A stretch of DNA of 19,355 nt from NCBI GenBank assembly GCA_045597345.1, contig JAZLJW010000028.1:1-19355 (forward strand), given 5' to 3'. The notes below the pieces were generated by a model, which was given only the letters and a program-made list of their open reading frames with translations, searched no databases and had not been told where the DNA came from. The translations under genes and the position numbers were made by a program. Positions 13,187 through 19,355 of the stretch are shown here, piece by piece (within the stretch, counting starts at the first letter, position 1; the number at the start of each line of letters is the position of its first letter). This stretch comes from Treponema_I sp045597345 (lineage in GTDB: Bacteria; Spirochaetota; Spirochaetia; Treponematales; Treponemataceae).

Positions 13187-14059
13187 TCAATTTTTACCGA
13201 TAATTTTCCTGAAGAAGCCGGATACCCCACCATCAGTTTTTATTACTGTTTTATCGATTCGTCCGACAATGTGCCGGATACAAACTGCTGGTTTGGAATT
13301 TGGCTGTGCAATGATGAACGGCTTCTGCCGGAGTACTGATGAAGTTACGGCAGGATCATCATAAATAAAACCAAGATACTCAATACTGGTATTCAAGAAT
13401 TGTCCTACTACCTTTGTAATCTGATCAGAAATCCGTTTGCCGCCATCTGCGGTATGAACCTTATTAACAAGCAGCTTAAGATTTAACTGTGAATCCACAA
13501 ACTCTGTTGCAATGATTTTTATCAGGCCATACGCATCGGTAATTGCAGTTGGTTCTGGTGTGGTAACTACATATGCCTCGTCTGCGGCTTCAATAAAGCG
13601 GAGAACATTATCGGAAACACCAGCTCCAGTATCTATGATGATGATATCAGCACTTGATAACGTAGAAAATTCTTCAGCAAAAAAATCCAGTTCATCCTGA
13701 GAAAGATTTGCAATGCGGGAAAAACCATTGGCACCTGCGATAAACTGGATACCATATTCAGTATCAAGAATAATTTCCGACATCTTCTTTTTTTTGTTTA
13801 TTACATCAAGAAGATTTGCTTTTGGGGTAATACCAAGTAAGACGTTGACATTTGCCATGCCAAGATCACCATCAATGAGAATTACCCTTTTACCGGTCTG
13901 TGCAAACGCAATGGCAAGATTTACAGAAATATTTGTTTTACCAACTCCACCTTTACCACTGGTAACGGCAATAACACGGGTTTTATGACCTTCTGAACGG
14001 CCTGTACCGTCCTGATTTTTATGAAGCATGGCGCGTAATTCAGATGCCTGATCTTCCAT
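13187..14059 (-). CDS. flhG: FlhG (FleN/YlxH) MinD-type ATPase, flagellar number regulator
   Basis: FlhG is a membrane-cycling ATPase that limits flagellar number and controls FlhF. The 290-residue protein has the deviant Walker A motif TSGKGGVGKTN (33-43), the switch I region LIDGDLGMANVNVLLG (about 61-76) and a switch II IIIIDTGAG. The N-terminus reads MEDQASELRAML, the DQAxxLR motif known to stimulate the FlhF GTPase. The C-terminal part is amphipathic (IDKTVIKTDGG, FFRKIIGKN) and may bind membrane. GAGGGG lies about 11 bases before the ATG. It follows flhF after 90 bases. In spirochetes, whose flagella are periplasmic and polar, this pair likely sets filament number and position at the cell ends. 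Confidence 0.95.
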   Translation of the reverse strand: MEDQASELRAMLHKNQDGTGRSEGHKTRVIAVTSGKGGVGKTNISVNLAIAFAQTGKRVILIDGDLGMANVNVLLGITPKANLLDVINKKKKMSEIILDTEYGIQFIAGANGFSRIANLSQDELDFFAEEFSTLSSADIIIIDTGAGVSDNVLRFIEAADEAYVVTTPEPTAITDAYGLIKIIATEFVDSQLNLKLLVNKVHTADGGKRISDQITKVVGQFLNTSIEYLGFIYDDPAVTSSVLRQKPFIIAQPNSKPAVCIRHIVGRIDKTVIKTDGGVSGFFRKIIGKN

Positions 14060-14149
14060 ATTTTCTTTTTCCCCTCGGAATAAGTCTACTCTATATCTAT
14101 CGTTTATTTACACCTCAGACATTAGTCCCACTTTTTAATTGCTGAGGCA

Positions 14150-15445
14150 TTATTCATAAGCCGGCTCATTCAGTGCCAGCCAGTCAATCGTAAATCCTTT
14201 CAGTTTTTTCAGGAAAGCAATCTGTGTTGCGCGGGCAAAATTCCGTGGTACTTTCTGTCCATCAGTTATGTACGCAACTGCTTTATCCTTTTCCCACAAG
14301 ACACTGATGAGATTTCCTACACAAGTAGTTTCATCAATTTTGGTCACAACCAAAGATTTGTAATCAAATATCTCAAACTGCGTCATAATATCCCGCATAT
14401 CGCTCAATTTGGTCGATGCAGTCATTGTTAAATATACCTGCGGAACCGAACTCTGCAGTTCAAGACGTTCACGCATGCTGGAAATTCCATCAGAATCACT
14501 AGGACTGCAACCTATGGTATCTATCAGGATGACATCAGAATCTTTTCCGTAACTGGAAATCTTTTCAGCAAGACTGTTCTGCCATACTTTTTCTACCGGA
14601 ACTTCCAGAATGCTGGCATAATGCTGCAGCTGTTCATAGGCCTGAATACGATATCCATCAATACCAACCATCCGTACTTTCAGCGGCTTCATGCCGCTGC
14701 CTGCTGGTGGATATGCATAGTAAGAAGCAATTTTTGCAATCGTTGTAGTTTTACCCACTCCAGTAGGACCTACCAGAACGACAACCTGCGGTCGAGCAGA
14801 AAGTTCAGCCCGGTCAATGCGAATGGATTCTGCAATCCACCGTACAAGAAACAGTTCTATTTTTGCATAATCGTCTAACTCATTAACATGAAATTCATGT
14901 TTAATGCGGTCAATCATGGCACGGATATACGCAGGAGAAAATTCATTATCTTCAAGCAGGGTCCGAAGCCTTACGATGGTGGGATGTTCCTCACTTGACT
15001 CAGGAGCGTTACTGCGGTTTTCTACAACTTTCCGAAGGGACTCCAGCTGATCCATGATTGCATTGTATTGCTCGGTATTGAACTCTGCTTTTTTCTGGAC
15101 TTCCCCAGTAAAGGGTTTACTCCCCGGGATTGAAGCGGCTGCTTCCGGTCCCTTGATATTTGCAATAATTTCCCGTTGTGTCCGGGCAAAATCTTCTGGC
15201 GTCTGAGGAACCTTGGGTTGATACAGGGAAGACAGCGCCGGAAACGGATTGCCATGAGGTACAGGACGGAGAACATAGCCGACTTTCCAGCCTTTATGAC
15301 CTCCCATTCCGAGAATTGATCCAATCTTTACCTGTTCCCGTGTTTTAATGGAGAAGGTATCAGGACCGTGAACCCGCTCTATTTCCCAGACACATTCATC
15401 TATCGTATCTGCGGTTACAAAGTACATTCCATCTGAATTAGCCAA
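14150..15445 (-). CDS. flhF: FlhF, SRP-type GTPase for flagellar placement
   Basis: FlhF is a GTPase related to Ffh and FtsY that marks the site of flagellar assembly. The 431-residue protein has an N-terminal B region (about 1-125), a linking helical N domain, and a G domain with the P-loop LVGPTGVGKTTT (about 224-235), IDGYRIQAYEQL, ILIDTIGCSPSD and LVVTKIDETTCVGN. All nucleotide-binding motifs look intact. The start chosen is TTG at 15445, because GGAGAGG (15458-15452) sits 6 bases upstream; a TTG five codons earlier (15460) lacks such a site. It overlaps the flhA stop by 8 bases, implying coupling. Use of TTG may keep FlhF levels low. An alternative internal ATG is 6 codons downstream but poorly spaced. 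Confidence 0.93.
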   Translation of the reverse strand: MANSDGMYFVTADTIDECVWEIERVHGPDTFSIKTREQVKIGSILGMGGHKGWKVGYVLRPVPHGNPFPALSSLYQPKVPQTPEDFARTQREIIANIKGPEAAASIPGSKPFTGEVQKKAEFNTEQYNAIMDQLESLRKVVENRSNAPESSEEHPTIVRLRTLLEDNEFSPAYIRAMIDRIKHEFHVNELDDYAKIELFLVRWIAESIRIDRAELSARPQVVVLVGPTGVGKTTTIAKIASYYAYPPAGSGMKPLKVRMVGIDGYRIQAYEQLQHYASILEVPVEKVWQNSLAEKISSYGKDSDVILIDTIGCSPSDSDGISSMRERLELQSSVPQVYLTMTASTKLSDMRDIMTQFEIFDYKSLVVTKIDETTCVGNLISVLWEKDKAVAYITDGQKVPRNFARATQIAFLKKLKGFTIDWLALNEPAYE

Positions 15446-17540
15446 CTTGAACCTCTCCAATTATTTCAACATTAATATCTGCGGTAATTTCTGAAGCTGA
15501 AAGAACTACCAGCTTAGGAGCTTCACGTTCCGTACTTTTTTTAACAAGTATACGGGCTTCATCAGGTACCCACAGAATCGGCATGAAACCTTTGCCCCGG
15601 ATGGAATTCATAGTTGCATTCAAAGCATTAATCCATTGTCCCTGCAAACGTGGTTCAAGGGCTGCAATGGGGCCATTCGGCAGATTTACTCTGCTTTCAA
15701 CCAGTTTTGCAAGGAACTGCTGGTCAACGGTTACGACATGCAGTATATGTCCGCCATCCGGTGTAGGATCGGCATACTGCAGACACAGCTGTCTGCCTAA
15801 AGCCTGACGAACTTTCTCCACAAGTATTGAAGCATCCTTGGTAACATTTACATAGTCACACATTGTTTCCAGAATAACAACCATATTGCGGATAGATACC
15901 TGTTCGCGAAGGAGCCCTTGAAGTACTTTCTGAATATCACCAATGGTGAATTTGCCCGGTTCAGTTGCTTCTTCAACAACAGCAGGATACTCTTTTTTAA
16001 GGACATCCAGTATGGTTTTAACTTCTTCACGTCCAAGGATTTCATGAGCGTGATCCCTGATCAATTCAGTCAGATGAGTAGCTATAAGAGTCGGAGCATC
16101 AATAACAGTATATCCGGCACGTTCTGCCTCTTCTTTTTTGTCTTCACTGATCCAGATTGCAGGCATACCGAATGCAGGATCCACGGTAGCTTCGCCTTTT
16201 ATCTCACGGGTTACGTCACCGCTGTTCATACACATGTAACACCCCAGACGTAACTTAAACCGGCCGATTTCACTTCCTTTAAGCTTAAAGCTGTATTCGT
16301 TAGGATCAAGGCGGATGTTATCCACAATACGGATATTGGGGACTACCAGACCATAATCATTGGCAGCTTCATTACGCATGCGCCGTATACGTTCAATAAG
16401 TTCCTGTCCTTTTTCCTTATCAACAAGCGACAGTAACCCAAGACCCAGTTCCAGAGATAAGGGATCCGGTGGTTTTATCTGCGTCTGTACCGGAGCCGAG
16501 GCGCTGGCGCCGGAATTCTGTTTTTCATTTTTTTCAGCAGTAGCTTTCTGTTCACGCTTTTTGGTAACACCATTAAGGCGCCAACCGATAAACGCAAGTC
16601 CTGCAGCCATAGGAATCAATACGTACCAGGGGAATCCGGGCAGCACCCCCATAACAGCCATAACACCGGCTCCAACATAGTACACCAGAGAACTTTGGGT
16701 GAACTGCTGCGAAATATCATCACCAAGAGTTGTCTTACCGTCAGAAACAGAGCGGGTTACTATCAGACCGGTAGCAAAAGAAACCAACAGTGATGGAACC
16801 TGAGAAAGAAGGCCGTCACCAATGGTAAGGGCGGCATAGGTACCGATGGCAGTAGTGAAATTTTCATGACGAAGCAGCATACCGAATATCAAGCCTACAA
16901 CCAGGTTGATGACCGTAATGAAAATACCAACCTTTACGTTGTTGGAAACGAACTTGGTGGCACCATCCATGCTACCGTAAAAGTCAGCTTCGCGCTGCAC
17001 ATCCATTTTCCGCTGGCGGGCTTCATCTTCAGTTATTGCACCCTGACTTAATTCGCTTTCAACAGAAGCCTGCTTCATAGGCATGGCATCGAGGGTAAAA
17101 CGGGCTGCTACTTCAGCAACGCGAGTGGCACCTTTGGTAATAACAAAAGTCTGTACCGCGATGATAATGATAAAAATAACAAACCCGATGAGAAGACCTT
17201 CCGTTCCGCCTGCACCAATAACGAATGATGAAAAGGCACGGACCATTTTTCCGTCAAATTTTGTTCCCTGAGACAGAATAAGACGGGTTGAAGACACATT
17301 GAGTCCCAGTCCGAAAACGGTTGATATGAGCAGCACCGTTGGAAATGCGGAGAAATCTATGGCTCTTGGCGAATAGATGACAATGAGAAGAATCAACAAA
17401 GAAAGCAGTACATTTGTTGCCATCAGGACATCCAGAAGTACTGTAGGAAGCGGAATGATAACCATCATGATGACGATTACAACCGCTACAGCCATAGCAA
17501 TGTCTGTAGTATTTTTCAAACGATTTGACGTGCCAGCCAC
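15438..17540 (-). CDS. flhA: FlhA, flagellar type III export gate protein
   Basis: FlhA forms the nonameric ring of the flagellar export gate, couples export to the proton motive force and docks substrates and chaperones. The 700-residue protein is normal in size: about eight membrane helices in the first 325 residues, a polar linker rich in Lys, Glu and Gln, then a cytoplasmic domain (about 360-700). The FHIPEP signature region is present as QREADFYGSMDGATKFV (about 183-198), but the usual GDAIAG that follows reads NNVKVG. The start is GTG at 17540 with GGGTGG about 6 bases upstream. It follows flhB after about 100 bases, the longest gap in the operon, and overlaps flhF. Confidence 0.97.
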   Translation of the reverse strand: MAGTSNRLKNTTDIAMAVAVVIVIMMVIIPLPTVLLDVLMATNVLLSLLILLIVIYSPRAIDFSAFPTVLLISTVFGLGLNVSSTRLILSQGTKFDGKMVRAFSSFVIGAGGTEGLLIGFVIFIIIIAVQTFVITKGATRVAEVAARFTLDAMPMKQASVESELSQGAITEDEARQRKMDVQREADFYGSMDGATKFVSNNVKVGIFITVINLVVGLIFGMLLRHENFTTAIGTYAALTIGDGLLSQVPSLLVSFATGLIVTRSVSDGKTTLGDDISQQFTQSSLVYYVGAGVMAVMGVLPGFPWYVLIPMAAGLAFIGWRLNGVTKKREQKATAEKNEKQNSGASASAPVQTQIKPPDPLSLELGLGLLSLVDKEKGQELIERIRRMRNEAANDYGLVVPNIRIVDNIRLDPNEYSFKLKGSEIGRFKLRLGCYMCMNSGDVTREIKGEATVDPAFGMPAIWISEDKKEEAERAGYTVIDAPTLIATHLTELIRDHAHEILGREEVKTILDVLKKEYPAVVEEATEPGKFTIGDIQKVLQGLLREQVSIRNMVVILETMCDYVNVTKDASILVEKVRQALGRQLCLQYADPTPDGGHILHVVTVDQQFLAKLVESRVNLPNGPIAALEPRLQGQWINALNATMNSIRGKGFMPILWVPDEARILVKKSTEREAPKLVVLSASEITADINVEIIGEVQVG

Positions 17541-17574
17541 TTGGTCCCACCCTTACAGTTGACGAACAAAACTT

Positions 17575-17601
17575 TTATTCGAGTTGTACTTTAAGAATTT
17601 A
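17575..17601 (-). promoter_or_regulatory. Weak sigma28-like site upstream of flhA
   Basis: On the minus strand TAAA (17601-17598) and TCGAATAA (17582-17575) are separated by exactly 15 bases, the spacing of sigma28 promoters (TAAA, then GCCGATAA). The -10 matches five of eight positions. It lies 35 bases before the flhA GTG, in the longest gap of the operon. A chance match in this AT-rich gap is quite possible. Confidence 0.2.
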
Positions 17602-17640
17602 CGCTACTATCAAGACAAGATTGCGTTGCCTGCAGGCCTG

Positions 17641-18753
17641 TTACAAAGTGCCCTTCATCCGGTACACACGCTGCAAAATCAAACTTAACGCAGTGTAAAA
17701 CTTTTCTGGTATTATATCACCTATTTCAACTTCCGCATAGAGAGCTCGGGCAAGGGGTTTATTTTCAACTATTTCGACACCATTTTCCCGGCCGATCTGC
17801 TTGATTCTTTGAGCAAGGCCATCAACACCTTTAGCAACAACCATGGGGGCAGGCATAGTATTGCGGTCATACTGAAGAGCAACAGCATAATGCGTCGGGT
17901 TAGTAATTATGACATCTGCTTCTGCAACTTTCTGCCGCATCTGAGATGACATAAGCTGGTTCATATACTGACGGAGTTTTCCCTTGGTATACGGATCACC
18001 TTCCAACTCTTTATATTCTTCTTTTACTTCCTGCCTGGTCATCTTCATCTGTTCCCTGAATTCGCGGCGCTGGACAAGATAATCAGGAATAGAAATTACA
18101 AGGAAAACCACAGTGGCAATAATCAGCAGCCTGGCAGTTAATCCGGCTATATACAACACAGAATTTTGCAGCGATACCGTATTAAGCGTTAACAGCTTGG
18201 GAAGTTCCCCTTTTATTACCAGATACGCAGCAATAAAGATAATAGCTACTTTACCAATAGATTTTACCAGATTGAAAAGTCCTTGGGCAGAAAAAAGAGT
18301 CCGTTTCAGCCATTCACCGAACTTTGGAATAATCTTGCTGAACTGGGGCTGAATAGGTTTTGTAGTAAACAGCCAGCCCCTGTTCTGAATCATATTACCG
18401 GCAATCGCACCTATTAAGCCGCATCCGGCTATAGGGCCGACAACTTTTGCCAGAGTAATGAGAAACAGCTTGTAGTTATTGGGGTCTTTCAATTCCAATT
18501 GGGTACAGTGATCAAGATAATACCGGACCACATTAATGCAGGAATCAAAGAAATAATCAGAAAAAATGATAAGGCAGATGACAGGAAGCAGCATTACCAG
18601 TGCACCGGTAATCTCCTGACTTTTGGCAAGCCGGCCTTCTTCACGGGCTTTTCTGAGTTTATGCTCAGAAGGGTCTTCCGTACGGCCTTCATCTTCTGCT
18701 GCAAACCACTGCAGGTCAACAACCGGAAGTAATTCATAAGTATCTGCTATCAT
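17641..18753 (-). CDS. flhB: FlhB, flagellar export gate substrate-specificity switch
   Basis: FlhB switches flagellar export from rod/hook to filament substrates. The 370-residue protein has a polar N-terminus with DPSEHKLRKAREEGRLAKSQE (about 27-47), four membrane helices (about 50-70, 100-122, 165-182 and 200-223), and a cytoplasmic domain containing the autocleavage motif NPTHYAVAL (N285-P286-T287-H288). The ATG at 18753 was chosen because it overlaps the fliR stop as ATGA and is preceded by GGGAGG at 8 bases; an in-frame upstream start at 18837 would lie deep within fliR. After its stop come about 100 bases before flhA. The cleavage motif is intact, so normal switching is expected. Confidence 0.96.
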   Translation of the reverse strand: MIADTYELLPVVDLQWFAAEDEGRTEDPSEHKLRKAREEGRLAKSQEITGALVMLLPVICLIIFSDYFFDSCINVVRYYLDHCTQLELKDPNNYKLFLITLAKVVGPIAGCGLIGAIAGNMIQNRGWLFTTKPIQPQFSKIIPKFGEWLKRTLFSAQGLFNLVKSIGKVAIIFIAAYLVIKGELPKLLTLNTVSLQNSVLYIAGLTARLLIIATVVFLVISIPDYLVQRREFREQMKMTRQEVKEEYKELEGDPYTKGKLRQYMNQLMSSQMRQKVAEADVIITNPTHYAVALQYDRNTMPAPMVVAKGVDGLAQRIKQIGRENGVEIVENKPLARALYAEVEIGDIIPEKFYTALSLILQRVYRMKGTL

Positions 18754-19355
18754 AAACCACCTCCCGGGGATACCAGGGCGAACACCTGATACAGAGTACG
18801 AAAAGCGGACTGCATCAGAGAAGAAAAAATGTTGCACATTCCTGGAAGAACCAGAACCAGAAGAACAAAGCTGGTTATCAACGTTATGGGCATACTGTCT
18901 GACAGAAGGTTCATCTGAGGAGCAGCGCGGCTCAACAATCCCATGGCAACATGAACCAGAAACAGCGTTCCAACCATTGGCATTGCAATAATCATGGCAT
19001 CAAAAAACAGCCCGGAAAGGCCTTTCAGCAGAAACGTCATAAACTCCTGACGAACAGAAACCAGTGTATACGCATTCAGTGCCGTAAAGCTGTTAACAAC
19101 ACCGGAAACGAACAACTCTTTAAATCCATCAATCTGGAGGAAAATCAACATGGCCAGCAGGGTCAGATATTGACGCATAAGCGGGTTTTCAACCTGAGCA
19201 AGTGCATCATAAGCCTCTGCTGCACTGAATCCCATCTGCAGTGAAAAGAATTGTCCAGCAGTACTGAATGCACCGAACAGGATATTCAGGAAGAATCCAA
19301 TAATAACGCCAATCATGGCTTCGCCGATGAGGAGAAACACAAACTGCAGTGAGAA
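18750..19355 (-). CDS. fliR: FliR, flagellar export gate membrane protein (N-terminus beyond window)
   Basis: FliR joins FliP and FliQ in the helical export channel at the base of the flagellum. The visible 201 residues are the C-terminal three quarters of a protein normally about 260 long; the reading frame continues unbroken through the right edge. Features include GEAMIGVIIGFFLNILFGAF, SLQMGFSAAEAYD (the FliR region usually reading GxxxDP), and RAAPQMNLLSDSMPI near the end, a recognisable FliR block (APQ-N-F--G-P). The GTG at 19340 is internal, not the start. The stop overlaps the flhB start (ATGA), showing operon coupling. Confidence 0.95.
   Translation of the reverse strand, partial: FSLQFVFLLIGEAMIGVIIGFFLNILFGAFSTAGQFFSLQMGFSAAEAYDALAQVENPLMRQYLTLLAMLIFLQIDGFKELFVSGVVNSFTALNAYTLVSVRQEFMTFLLKGLSGLFFDAMIIAMPMVGTLFLVHVAMGLLSRAAPQMNLLSDSMPITLITSFVLLVLVLPGMCNIFSSLMQSAFRTLYQVFALVSPGGGL

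Noticed and set aside
14060..14149. Possible promoter or terminator in the 90-base flhF-flhG gap
   Set aside because: Only a weak inverted repeat (CCTCAG 14113-14118, CTGAGG 14142-14147) with a 23-base loop is seen, with no T run and no convincing -35/-10 pair.
18754..18837. Upstream start adding 28 residues to FlhB
   Set aside because: It would lie within fliR; the ATGA overlap with GGGAGG is the standard arrangement and fits FlhB length.
1..19355. CRISPR arrays, insertion sequences, tRNA or rRNA genes
   Set aside because: No regularly spaced direct repeats, transposase frames, tRNA-like cloverleaf or rRNA sequence was noticed on either strand.

Overview
The window looks like a chromosomal segment of a spirochete, most likely a gut or rumen type Treponema. 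The main reason is the gene order on the right: fliR-flhB-flhA-flhF-flhG-(membrane/disordered protein)-sigma28-DUF342 protein, the layout known from treponemes. A BspA-type leucine-rich repeat protein, a stand-alone FGE/SUMF1-fold protein and a NeuB homologue, all common in treponemes, fit this. The genus is inferred from gene content, not from a database search.

Layout. (1) 1-1036, minus strand: ruvC, then an APH-fold kinase cut off by the window start. (2) 1085-4073, minus strand: a two-gene accessory unit encoding a cytoplasmic zinc-finger/leucine-rich repeat protein and a SUMF1-fold protein. (3) 4074-4378: a 305-base divergent intergenic region rich in palindromes. (4) 4379-6384, plus strand: a tight three-gene signalling unit, made of a multi-pass membrane protein, a NarL-family histidine kinase and its response regulator. 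(5) 6389-6493: four consecutive hairpins serving the convergent ends of that unit and of yebC. (6) 6496-7233, minus strand: yebC, with a near-consensus sigma70-type promoter. (7) 7362-8486, plus strand: a NeuB-like sugar-acid synthase, divergent from yebC. (8) 8479-19355, minus strand: a late-export/flagellar regulation operon of ten genes, fliR (cut by the window end) to a SwrB/DUF6115-like protein. Its last stop codon overlaps the neuB stop.

How the genes work together. FliR, FlhB and FlhA are core membrane parts of the flagellar type III export gate. FlhF and FlhG are the GTPase/ATPase pair that sets flagellar position and number, and FlhG carries the N-terminal motif known to activate FlhF. 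The sigma28 factor controls late flagellar genes. FapA (DUF342) and the SwrB-like protein are probable assembly or export factors. The converging neuB makes a nonulosonic-acid type sugar, a class used elsewhere to glycosylate flagellin, so a link to the flagellar filament is possible but unproven.

Most notable observations. Three transcription-unit starts (ruvC, the 4379 membrane gene, neuB) have a -10 element 6 or 7 bases before the ATG and no ribosome-binding site, suggesting leaderless mRNAs. The last gene of the flagellar operon, which would usually be called hypothetical, looks like a spirochete SwrB. FapA carries a Jag_N domain. The sensor unit pairs a kinase lacking a sensor domain with an ECF-S-like membrane protein. 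No mobile element, CRISPR array, tRNA or rRNA gene was seen.
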